From: JAJDXW01 sp965202895
Lineage (GTDB): Bacteria; Pseudomonadota; Gammaproteobacteria; HK1
Length of the DNA stretch: 64,000 nucleotides
Direction: 5' to 3'
NCBI GenBank assembly: GCA_965202895.1
Contig: OZ241901.1
Location: 2,232,001-2,296,000, forward strand
Shown one piece after another: positions 42,886 through 51,170 of the stretch (positions within the stretch are counted from its first letter, which is position 1; each line of letters opens with the position of its first letter). Made by a program: the position numbers and the translations under genes. Under the pieces are notes generated by a model. It searched no databases, had not been told where the DNA came from, and was given only the letters and a program-made list of their open reading frames with translations.

Positions 42886-43881
42886 TCAGGCGGCGCGCGC
42901 CGCCGGTGCGAGGGCATGTTCGATGACCTGTCGCAGCCAACCGGGCTCGTCGAGGAAGCGGACCCCGTCCTGCTTCCACTCGCTCGCGGAGCGAAGGCCG
43001 TCGTCGATCCGGGCGGCCGGGGTCACGGAGAGGACGCAGGCGCGAAGGCTCAGGTTCGGATCGTCCTTGCACAACCGGTCCTCGACCTTCCCGATCTCAT
43101 GGTGCAGCGCTGCCTTTCTCCGCTCCCTGCCGCCGAAGCGGCCAAGGCCCTTCGGGTCGAGGAACAGGACGTGCTGGCGGGCTTCGTCCTTCAGCCAGAC
43201 GATGAAGTCCGGGTAGCAGCCGAAGCTGCGGGAACCCGGTGGGGTTCAGCCGCTCCGGCGGCAGGCGGAGCGCGCACCAGTCGTCGTTTCCCAGAAGCCG
43301 CTCCACCGTGCGCCGCTCGATGACCAGGTTGCGCCAACCCGCTGGCGCTTGCGGCGGAGCAGCCGTTCGTACAGGCGGGCCGCGTCGAGGAAGGGGGCAT
43401 GGGTCGCGAAGCTGAACCGGTCCGGCTCGGCATCGGCTTCGCCCTTCTCCCTCTCCTTCTCCTCGCGCGGCCCGCCTGCGGCGCCGACGGAGGCCGCCGA
43501 TTGCAGCCGCGAGTAGAGGTCCAGGGCCACCGGGGGCAGGTTGCAGCTCGACGAGCCTGGGCGGGGGGCGAGATCGGGGTCGACGCCGAGCTCCCAAGCC
43601 TTCCAGCGGGTCTCCTCCTGCTCCTTCTCCAGCCTGGCCCGTTCCTCCGTGCTGGCCGGGTTCAGCTTCGTCTTCACCTGCGGCAGCAGGTCGCGGTCCA
43701 GAACGCGGCGAGCTCGGCCGTCTTCAGGTTCATGACCCGGTACGGGCCGAAGTCCGGATCGCCCCGGTCGAGCTGGAACATCTCGCGCAGCAGGGCCTTC
43801 AGCCGTTCGAGCTTCCCCGTGGAGTCGGGGGCCGAGCGCGCGTCGGCGGACGATCGCGTGGGGAAGGCCGGATCGGTCATG
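42886..43881 (-). pseudogene. Collapsed second copy of the mod-res locus
   Basis: Reading from 43.88 kb: LERLKALLREMFQLDRGDPD and YRVMNLKTAEL (mod N-terminus), a frame change, LNPASTEERARLEKEQEETR (mod coiled coil), then a jump to LPPVALDLYSRLQSAAS and FSFATHAPFLDAARLYERLL (res middle), another frame break, and finally SLRACVLSVTPAARIDDGLR and WLRQVIEHALAPAAR (res C-terminus). Compared with the intact copy at 27.1-33.7 kb, at least two large internal deletions and several frameshifts are present. The orientation is the same. Neither enzyme could be made. It is a paralogous relic, not a separate system. Confidence 0.88.
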
Positions 43882-44202
43882 GGGCGATCATGGGAGGGGA
43901 GAGCGGGCCGAAAGGGGACCGAGCGCCTGGCGGGCGCGGGAAGCCGGTTGGCGGTGTCCGGATCGTCCGACACGGGTTCCGGCGGCTCCGGGCGGGGCGG
44001 GCCGTCCGCGGCGCCCGGTCAGGAGTCGGCTCGATCGCGCGCGCCCCGGCGAAACGAGGTTCCGGGCCGGAGCGCCCGGAGCGCCGGAGGCCGACCCGCC
44101 CCGCCGCGGAACCGCAGGGTATCGGACATGGACCGGCAGGCTCCTCCGCGGGCAGGACCGTTGGTCGGTGAAGCGTCCGCCGGATGCCGGTTCGGGCGTG
44201 GG
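43882..44202. other. GC-rich gap beside the mod-res relic
   Basis: The left part has weak similarity to the leader repeats upstream of the intact mod gene (GATCATGGGAGGGGAGAGC and a later CGGATCGTCCGAC). I see no gene in the rest. Confidence 0.4.
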
Positions 44203-44561
44203 CTAGCGAGCCGGCCCGTCGGGGGTGCGCCGGGCCCGCACCTCGTCCAGGTTGAGCAGCTGCATGGTCTCGCCGCCCATGGCGAGGGCATGGATGCCGT
44301 TGCGGGTGAGCATGGTCACCAGGTTGCCCGGCAGGTTGAGCGAGGAGAAGACGGGGACCACCGGCAGATCGCGGTATTCGGGGAAGTAGAGGAAGAATTC
44401 CCCGCTCTTGAAGAAGCGCACGAAGTCCCGGACGTCCCGGTTGTCGGGCGCGGAGTTGGTCTCGCTGAGGACCACCCCGCGGGTACCGACGTACAGCCCG
44501 TCGAACTCCCGGCGCCGGGAGCGGTCGTCGCTTCGGGTGCGGACGAGGCGGAGCGAGGGGG
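44203..44561 (-). pseudogene. C-terminal fragment of a PD-(D/E)xK nuclease-like gene cut by IS256
   Basis: About 110 residues ahead of the stop: RRREFDGLYVGTRGVVLSET, VRDFVRFFKSGEFFLYFPEY, then VVPVFSSLNLPGNLVTMLTR and GIHALAMGGETMQLLN. This matches the C-terminal nuclease domain of DUF3782-type proteins, where EFD and an ExK motif form the active site. Here the second motif reads SETNS, so the Lys appears replaced by Asn. The 5' part is missing: the frame runs into the inverted repeat of the IS256 element. Confidence 0.6.
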
Positions 44562-46061
44562 TGTCAGAAATTCCGTGTTTGGGCTGCCTCGGTGGTGTTT
44601 GTTCGGTCCGGTGGGATGTCCGGCACTGTAGCAGCTCGGGGCGGATCGCCCCGAGCTGGCCGACCGCGATTCCCCCCGAGCGGGGGCACGGAGCGATTTC
44701 CACGGGCTGTCCACGGGCGCGGGGCCCCTGACTCGCCCAAGCGCCGGTGGGCAGGCGGTGGAAATCGCGGGGCCGGTCACGACTCCTCCACTACGAACCG
44801 CTCGCCGAAACGGATCGCCAGTTCCGGACGCACCTGATGCCAATGACGAGGCGGCGCCCGCCACTTGCGCTGCACCGCGCGCAACGCCAAGTACACCAGC
44901 TTCGTCGCCGCGCGGTCGTTGGGGAAGTGCCCCCGGGTGCGCACCGCTCGGCGCACCGTGCTGTTCAGGCTCTCGACCGCGTTGGTCGTGTAGATCGCCC
45001 GACGGATCGGCTGCGAGAACGCGAAGAACGCAGTCACCTGCTCCCAGGCGCTGCGCCAGCTCCGCGCGATCGCGGGGTACTTGCGCCCCCAAGGGCCGGC
45101 CTCGAACGCATCGAGCGCCGCTTCGGCCGCGGCCTGCGTCGGCGCCCGGTAGATCGTCTTGAGCGCCGCCGCCAACTCCCGGCGCTCCTGGTACGAGGCA
45201 TACGCCAGCGACCGGCGGATGAGATGCACGATGCACGTCTGCACCGTCGCTTCGGGGTACACCGCCTCGATCGCCTCGGGGAACCCCTTCAGCCCGTCCA
45301 CGACCGCAATCAGCACGTCGGTCACCCCGCGCGCCCTGAGCTCGTTCATCACCGACAGCCAGAACTTCGCCCCTTCGGTCTGCTCGATCCACAGGCCCAG
45401 CACCTCCTTGCGCCCCCCGCAGCTCACCCCGACCGCCAGATACACCGCCTTGTTGCGCACCAGGCCCTCGTCGCGGATCTTCACCCGCACCGCGTCGAAG
45501 TACATGATCGCGTACGTCTCCTCGAGCGGGCGCGACTGCCACTCGCCGACCTCGTCGAGCACCGCGTCGGTGACCTTCGAGACCAGCTCCGCCGATACCG
45601 ACACCCCGTAGAGCTCTTCGATGTGGCCGCGGATCTCGCGCGTCGTCATGCCCCGTGCGTACATCGAGATCACCTTGTCGTCGAACCCCGGCAGGCGTCG
45701 GCAGTACTTCTCCACCAGCTGCGGCTCGAAGCTCCCCGCGCGGTCGCGGGGCACCGCCAGTTCCAGCGCTCCCTCGTCGGTGAGCACCCGCTTGCGGTTG
45801 TGGCCGTTACGGTGGTTGCCTCCCGAACGCTCGCGGTCCAGATGCGCGTCCATCTCCGCATCAAGCGCCCGCTCGGCCACCGCCTTCTTCAGATCGTCGA
45901 GTACGCCGCCATCGGCGAACACCTCGGCCGGGTCCGCCCCTGCCAACAGCTCGTCCAGCAGCTCATCGCGGAATCGTCGTACTTCGCGGGCTCGTCTCGC
46001 CATGCTCTGTCCTCCTCTTGGACTCCAAGACTATGGCACCCAACACACGTAATTTCTGACA
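44562..46061. mobile_element. IS256-family insertion sequence
   Basis: About 1.5 kb with terminal inverted repeats: the left end reads TGTCAGAAATTCCGTGTTTG and the right end, reverse-complemented, TGTCAGAAATTACGTGTGTT. One transposase fills most of it. The bases outside the ends (GCGAGGGGG on the left, GTCTCTTCC on the right) do not form the 8-9 base duplication typical of the family, and different truncated genes lie on each side. This suggests a deletion or recombination next to the element after it inserted. Confidence 0.9.
44777..46003 (-). CDS. IS256-family transposase
   Basis: A 408-residue DDE transposase. ALDAEMDAHLDRERSGGNHRNGH is the N-terminal IS256 signature; YFDAVRVKIRDEG carries the first Asp, IAVVDGLKGFPEAIEAVYPE the second, and the C-terminal AIYTTNAVESLNSTVRRAVR with the helix around it the Glu-containing core. 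The gene is intact with no frameshift, so the element may still be active. Confidence 0.95.
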   Translation of the reverse strand: MARRAREVRRFRDELLDELLAGADPAEVFADGGVLDDLKKAVAERALDAEMDAHLDRERSGGNHRNGHNRKRVLTDEGALELAVPRDRAGSFEPQLVEKYCRRLPGFDDKVISMYARGMTTREIRGHIEELYGVSVSAELVSKVTDAVLDEVGEWQSRPLEETYAIMYFDAVRVKIRDEGLVRNKAVYLAVGVSCGGRKEVLGLWIEQTEGAKFWLSVMNELRARGVTDVLIAVVDGLKGFPEAIEAVYPEATVQTCIVHLIRRSLAYASYQERRELAAALKTIYRAPTQAAAEAALDAFEAGPWGRKYPAIARSWRSAWEQVTAFFAFSQPIRRAIYTTNAVESLNSTVRRAVRTRGHFPNDRAATKLVYLALRAVQRKWRAPPRHWHQVRPELAIRFGERFVVEES

Positions 46062-46063
46062 GT

Positions 46064-48433
46064 CTCTTCCGTTCGTTCCTCGACGAGAGCGTCGGAGATA
46101 TCTACGAATGGAAACCGACAGGCGGCCAACAGACCTCTGCCCAAGGCCCACTCGGCGGAATCGGTTTCAAACCCGAGACCCGAATTCGGGTTCTGGATCG
46201 GCATCCGGAAACCCAACAGCTCCTTCTCGAACGTGCGCCCAGCGAGAGCGCGCAGCTCCGACTTCGACCCAATACCTACTCCATTGAATGCCAACGCCGG
46301 GCATTACGCTCGCTTCAGAACGAGCCGCAGGGAAGCCACCTGCCTCTTTTGCGACTGTTCGAGAGTCTGGCTCATGCCCGTTGGGACAACGTACCCCGTG
46401 AAGAGATAGGCGAAGCGGACTGGACGGTACTGACCGACGCGAGCTGTCCCGGGACGGAAGAGCAACGGCGGTTCGTGAAAATGGCCTTGGGTACGCCGGA
46501 CTTCGCTTTCCTGGAGGGACCACCCGGTTCCGGCAAAACCACGGCGATCTGCGAACTGATACTCCAGCTAGCGAAGCGCGGTAAACGGACGTTGCTTTCA
46601 GCGTCCACCCATGTTGCCGTCGACAATGTGCTTGAGCGTCTGATGGATAAAAGCAATTCATCCCGTGATCTCATGATTCCGGTCCGCATCGGCGACAGGC
46701 GAAACGTCTCTGAAAAAGCGCGGCCTTGGCGGATGGAGGAGTTCGTTCGGACCGAGCGGGACAGGATTCTGCGCGGGCTTGATGGAGCCGAACCGCTCAC
46801 CTCGTCCCAGAAGTCGCTGCGCGAGCTCCTGCAGCAGGGAAGCGACATCATTGAACGTATGGTGCTCGATGCCGCCAATCTCGTCTGCGGCACCACCATA
46901 GGCATTCTGCAACACCCGGACATACGGGGACGCGGAAAGAAACACCGCGGCGCGGATCCTGATTTCGATGTGCTTATCGTCGATGAGGCATCGAAGACGC
47001 CGTTCCAGGAATTTCTCGTTCCCGCACTATGGGCAAAGCGCTGGATAATCGCAGGAGATCCGAAACAGCTATCGCCTTACGTGGACGACGAAGCGTTGGC
47101 GGTGAACATCGAAACCTGTCTCCCGGATGGAGATATTCGGGACGCTTGCGTCGACGCGTTCATGGCCGCCCGCCGTCGCCACCCGCGGGTCGTGGCGGTC
47201 GCGACGGACACCAAGGCGACCAAACGCGCCTACGACGCTCAATGCGCCGCGCGAGGCGTTGAAGTTGCGGAAGCAGATCAAGCCGACGAAGACAAGCTGC
47301 GGACTGCCTCCATCGTCATGGGCGGGAAGGACAGCTTGCGGCGGAATGTCAGCGCCCTGCCTTTGGACATCGCCACGATCCGGTGCGCCGACGGCGAATT
47401 GCCACTCCTTCGTCGGCGCGCCGATGCATGGTTGCGTCTCTCCGGGCAGGACCGGGAGGAACAGCCGGAGTGGGCGCGGGAGATTGGCTGGCGACTGGCG
47501 AGGTTGTATGAACAGCGTTTTATTGGGAAAACCAGTGAAGGGACCACGACAGAAACCACGGCGCAGCGGCTTGAAAAGGAGATCAAAGCCCTTCTTCCCG
47601 TTCGGGCAGCAGGGGAGGACGAACAGCGTGTCTGGCAGGATATCGACAGGGTTCGACGGGTCGCGTTGCCGTCGGTGCTCGAATCCCTGCAACACGGCTT
47701 CGAGCGCAATCCCCGCCAGCGCCAAGGGACCGCTCTCTCCGACGGGATGCCTGAGCGCGAATTCGAGCAACGTCATGTGCTACTCGACACCCAGCACCGG
47801 ATGCACCCGGAAATTGCGAAATTCCCACATGTCCACATCTATCGCAAGGACGCGCTCAAGACACCGGACTATATTAAGAAGGTACGCCAGTGGAGCTACA
47901 GCCGTTACGCCCACCGGTCTTTATGGATCGATGTATCGGCCGCCAGCGCTTTCCACAACAACCGCAACGAGAAGGAGGCGCGTCGAATCATCGAGGAGCT
48001 TCGCCATTTCGACAAGTGGGCGGCGACCCACCGCAGGGATGGCGAATCGCCGTGGGAAGTCGCCGTTCTGGCTTTTTACCGCGGCCAGGAGCGTGAGATC
48101 CGGAATCATCTGCGACGCTGGACGGGATCGGATTCAGCCATACGTCATTTTCGCCGCGGCTCACGAGAGCGCCCCTGTTTGACTATCGAGCTCTGTACCG
48201 TCGATCGCTTCCAGGGACATGAGGCCGACCTTGTCCTGATCAGTTTCGCCAACCGCAGGCCGACCAGCTTTCTCGAGAGCCCGAACCGCCTCAACGTCGC
48301 ACTGACCCGCGCGCGCTATCAGCGAGTCGCTATCGGGGACCGAAGGGCGATGCGTCGCGCCAGGGATGGAGCGCTTCGCGAGTTCGCGGAAGGCGAGCGG
48401 TGGGAGCAGGAATTGGGAGGGATCGAGCGATGA
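46064..48433 (+). CDS. Upf1/Dna2-like superfamily 1 helicase, 5' end lost at IS256
   Basis: The open frame covers 789 residues from the IS256 edge. Helicase motifs are complete: FLEGPPGSGKTTAICELI (I) near residue 152, VDEASK (II) near 307, IAGDPKQLSPYVDDE (III), LDTQHRMHPEIAKFPH (IV), TVDRFQGHEADLVLISFANR (V) and LNVALTRARYQRVAIGD (VI), the COG1112 pattern. No start codon with a ribosome site is found after the IS, so the N-terminus is truncated and the protein is probably not made normally. The stop overlaps the next ATG (ATGA). With the phospholipase-D gene downstream it looks like an anti-phage operon. Confidence 0.85.
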   Translation, partial: LFRSFLDESVGDIYEWKPTGGQQTSAQGPLGGIGFKPETRIRVLDRHPETQQLLLERAPSESAQLRLRPNTYSIECQRRALRSLQNEPQGSHLPLLRLFESLAHARWDNVPREEIGEADWTVLTDASCPGTEEQRRFVKMALGTPDFAFLEGPPGSGKTTAICELILQLAKRGKRTLLSASTHVAVDNVLERLMDKSNSSRDLMIPVRIGDRRNVSEKARPWRMEEFVRTERDRILRGLDGAEPLTSSQKSLRELLQQGSDIIERMVLDAANLVCGTTIGILQHPDIRGRGKKHRGADPDFDVLIVDEASKTPFQEFLVPALWAKRWIIAGDPKQLSPYVDDEALAVNIETCLPDGDIRDACVDAFMAARRRHPRVVAVATDTKATKRAYDAQCAARGVEVAEADQADEDKLRTASIVMGGKDSLRRNVSALPLDIATIRCADGELPLLRRRADAWLRLSGQDREEQPEWAREIGWRLARLYEQRFIGKTSEGTTTETTAQRLEKEIKALLPVRAAGEDEQRVWQDIDRVRRVALPSVLESLQHGFERNPRQRQGTALSDGMPEREFEQRHVLLDTQHRMHPEIAKFPHVHIYRKDALKTPDYIKKVRQWSYSRYAHRSLWIDVSAASAFHNNRNEKEARRIIEELRHFDKWAATHRRDGESPWEVAVLAFYRGQEREIRNHLRRWTGSDSAIRHFRRGSRERPCLTIELCTVDRFQGHEADLVLISFANRRPTSFLESPNRLNVALTRARYQRVAIGDRRAMRRARDGALREFAEGERWEQELGGIER

Positions 48434-49290
48434 ACGAGGACGTCGTCCTGAAGAGGCAGATGACCATACGGGTCTGGCGCGTGGTTGGATTCGTCGCCAA
48501 GGCCGTCCGGCGGAAGGAACTCGAGCCGGTTCTGCTGCGCGTTCGGGAAGAGGGTGGAACGAACGCCGAAGACGTGGCCAGGAAACTACTCTTCGCACAG
48601 TCGCGCAAGGTCGTCGCGGAGAGACTCCTCCGCATCGGGGCCGTGTACGGCCTCCTGAAGGAAGATCGAAGAAGATATACTCTCACCGAGGATGGTGACA
48701 AAGCCATCGCCGACAGAAAGGTATTCGTGCCCGAACGTGGCGCTTGGACCGCGTGGGTGAGCGAAGATCCATTGCTCCCGTCCCCCCTGCTGTGCATAGA
48801 AGCCTGGAACGAACCCGACGCCTATACCGAAACACGCCAGGACGCGAAAGTTCAGCGCTCTTTCGAACGGTTGCCAAGCGAGCTTCGCGATATCCAAGGG
48901 ACGGAGCTCACGCCGCTTGCCTCCGGCGACGGCATCGCCGTTCGCATTAGCGGACTGGAGGAACAGGCCGAGGCGGCGGACCCTGACGGATCTCTGAGCC
49001 TGACATGGAACGTGCGAGAGCGCCGATTGCGCTTGCAAGGCAAGTTGGATGGCAGGAAGGTCGACTCCGAGCTGAAGGCTCCCGACGTACCGCCCGACGA
49101 AATATGGGCGGCTCTTCTCGAGAGCGAAGGGCTGGGGGAGGACTGGGATCGCCGGCGACACGCTTTGCGCGTTTCCTTCCAAGAGACTACCGAGAAGGAA
49201 CGGAAGCTCATGTCCCGGGACCTTGAGTTCCGGAAGCCGTCCGTGTACGGCTCCGAGAAGTTCGAGCCCCTTACCCCGAATATCGCATGA
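48430..49290 (+). CDS. Winged-helix-like protein of the helicase/PLD operon
   Basis: A 286-residue protein translationally coupled to the helicase (ATGA). Residues ~40-100 look like a winged helix (EDVARKLLFAQSRKVVAERL, then GAVYGLLKEDRRRYTLTEDG). The middle is a beta-rich region (WTAWVSEDPLLPSPLLCIEA) and the C-terminus is charged (RRRHALRVSFQETTEKERKL). I recognise no named family. The ATGA at its stop contains a potential ATG for a third gene, now split by IS1380. Its base composition is less GC-rich than the core genome, as for the whole operon. Confidence 0.75.
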   Translation: MNEDVVLKRQMTIRVWRVVGFVAKAVRRKELEPVLLRVREEGGTNAEDVARKLLFAQSRKVVAERLLRIGAVYGLLKEDRRRYTLTEDGDKAIADRKVFVPERGAWTAWVSEDPLLPSPLLCIEAWNEPDAYTETRQDAKVQRSFERLPSELRDIQGTELTPLASGDGIAVRISGLEEQAEAADPDGSLSLTWNVRERRLRLQGKLDGRKVDSELKAPDVPPDEIWAALLESEGLGEDWDRRRHALRVSFQETTEKERKLMSRDLEFRKPSVYGSEKFEPLTPNIA

Positions 49291-49299
49291 AGGAGTACC

Positions 49300-50915
49300 G
49301 TCTGGCCCCATGATCGGTTATAATTCAGTGACTTGAACTGGATTCAACCGGGAGCCAGACGGTGACGAAATGGAACCACGGGTCGATGACGTTTTCAAGC
49401 TGCCGTCGGCGCCGGGTGCGGGCGGACTTCACCGGCGGGTCGGTTTCTTCTCATGGGGGGGCGCTGTTGTTGCGCGAGGTGGACCGCCGGCTCGGGCTGA
49501 CCGAGCGGGTCGCACGTCGGCTCGGTGAGCCACGCCAGCGCGGGAAGGTTCGCCACGAGGTGGTGACGATGGTGCGCCAGAGGGTCCACGCGGTCGCGTT
49601 GGGATACGAAGATTTGAACGACCATGACGCCCTTCGTGAGGACCCGGTCGTTCAGACCGCCTGCGGTCATGACCGCAGCTTGGCCAGTGCCTCGACGCTG
49701 TGCCGGTTCGAGCGGCGCGCCGAGCACCAGTGGGCGGTTGCGATTCATCAGGAGCTGGTCGAGCAATTCATTGCCTCGTTCGCGCGTGCGCCCCGGGAGT
49801 TGGTGCTCGACTTCGACGCGACCGACGATCCGGTGCACGGTCATCAGCCGGGCGCCTTCTTTCACGGGTACTATGACCACTACTGTTTTCTGCCGTTGTA
49901 CGTATTCTGCGGTGAGCAGTTGTTGGTGGCCTACCTTCGTTGTTCGAACCAGGATGGAGCGAAGCACGCCTGGGGGATATTATCGTTGTTGGTCAAGAGG
50001 TTGCGTCGGGCATGGCCTGGGGTTCGCATCGTGTTTCGGGGGGACTCGGGATTCTGCCGACACCGGATGTTCGACTGGTGCGAGCGCCACGACGTGGGAT
50101 ACATCGTGGGGCTGGCTCGCAATCCGGTGCTCGAACGCGAGGCGGCGGTGGCGTGCGAGGTGGCCAGGGACGGCTTCGAGGCGACCAGGGCCAAGAGCCG
50201 GTCGTTCGACGACTTCAAGTATGCGGCGCGGACCTGGAGGCGTCGCCGGCGGGTCATCGCCCGCATCGAACACACCGCGAAGGGACGCAACCTGCGCTTC
50301 ATCGTCACCAACCTTGAAAGGGAAGCGGACGAACTCCATGACCGGGTGTACTGTCAGCGTGCAGACATGGAGAACCGGATCAAGGAACAGCAGTTGGCCC
50401 TGTTCGCCGACCGCACTTCGAGTTCGAAGTGGTGGACGAACCAGTACCGGTTGCTGCTCGCGGGGTTGGCGTACACGCTGCTCGAGACGATGCGCCGCAC
50501 GGCCCTGCGGGGGACGGACTTGGCCCGGTCGCAATGCCAGAGCCTTCGTCTGCGGCTGCTTCGCATCGGTGCGGTGGTGACCCGCAGCACCCGCACCGTG
50601 GCGGTGCGGCTGTCCACCGCCTGCCCTGACCAAGCCGTCTTCCGGCTGCTCGTACAGCGGCTCACGGCGGGATAAGCCCCAGCTTCGCGGCCTGCTCCGA
50701 ATCCGCACCCCGGGCTCGACCCGGAGCGGCGCCCTACGCCGCATGACGCCATCGAGACCCGCAAACCCCCCTCAGCGCCCCCTCCGAACCACTCCAGGAC
50801 GCGCCCCGGAGACTTCCGACCTCCTTCTACCTGCCGAAAACTCTCCGGGCAGGGCCATACAACACCCCAAAATCATAGACCTCCGGCTTCGTGCAATATC
50901 CGGGTTACGGTCCCG
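49300..50915. mobile_element. IS1380-family insertion sequence
   Basis: It carries a complete IS1380-type transposase and non-coding ends. The octamer GGAGTACC occurs directly outside both proposed ends (49292-49299 and 50916-50923) and is the best candidate target duplication, though longer than the 4-5 bases usually reported for the family. Clear terminal inverted repeats could not be fixed by eye, so the ends are approximate. Confidence 0.8.
49362..50675 (+). CDS. IS1380-family transposase
   Basis: A 437-residue DDE transposase starting with GTG after a GGGAG site. LVLDFDATDDPVHGHQPGAF is the IS1380 hallmark with the first Asp; IVFRGDSGFCRHRMFDWCER holds the second; RADMENRIKEQQLALFADRT contains the Glu helix, and NQYRLLLAGLAYTLLETMR closes the domain. 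It is intact, so the element may be mobile. Confidence 0.94.
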   Translation: MTKWNHGSMTFSSCRRRRVRADFTGGSVSSHGGALLLREVDRRLGLTERVARRLGEPRQRGKVRHEVVTMVRQRVHAVALGYEDLNDHDALREDPVVQTACGHDRSLASASTLCRFERRAEHQWAVAIHQELVEQFIASFARAPRELVLDFDATDDPVHGHQPGAFFHGYYDHYCFLPLYVFCGEQLLVAYLRCSNQDGAKHAWGILSLLVKRLRRAWPGVRIVFRGDSGFCRHRMFDWCERHDVGYIVGLARNPVLEREAAVACEVARDGFEATRAKSRSFDDFKYAARTWRRRRRVIARIEHTAKGRNLRFIVTNLEREADELHDRVYCQRADMENRIKEQQLALFADRTSSSKWWTNQYRLLLAGLAYTLLETMRRTALRGTDLARSQCQSLRLRLLRIGAVVTRSTRTVAVRLSTACPDQAVFRLLVQRLTAG

Positions 50916-50924
50916 GGAGTACCC

Positions 50925-51170
50925 GTCGCGGCCCGCTCGCCCACTGACGCCCGTCAGTGGTCCGTTTGGCGCTTGAAGGCGGGCATCCACGACTTCGCCA
51001 CGTCGAAGCGCTATGACGAGTGGCGGAAGGACGCGGCGGCGCCGTTCATGGAACATGACCCGAAACTTCCTACCAGGGCCGAACTGGCAAAGTCCGAGTG
51101 GGGCTCCGTCACCGGCAGGCCAACGCCACGATCATGGCATCTGATCGCGGCCGAGGATTGGAGACTGTGA
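50925..51170 (+). pseudogene. 3' part of a small gene split by IS1380
   Basis: From the right edge of the IS the frame reads TDARQWSVWRLKAGIHDFAT, SKRYDEWRKDAAAPFMEHDP, KLPTRAELAKSEWGSVTG and ends AAEDWRL at a TGATG junction with the nuclease gene. The Trp/Asp-rich composition is protein-like. The proposed ancestral start is the ATG at 49287, inside the ATGA at the end of the previous gene. Joining the two halves across the duplicated octamer is one base out of frame, so a small extra change is needed. Function is unknown. Confidence 0.55.

Noticed and set aside
44747..46063. Extension of the helicase frame back through the IS256 element
   Set aside because: The frame is open only by chance opposite the transposase; the protein sequence there is the reverse shadow of the transposase.
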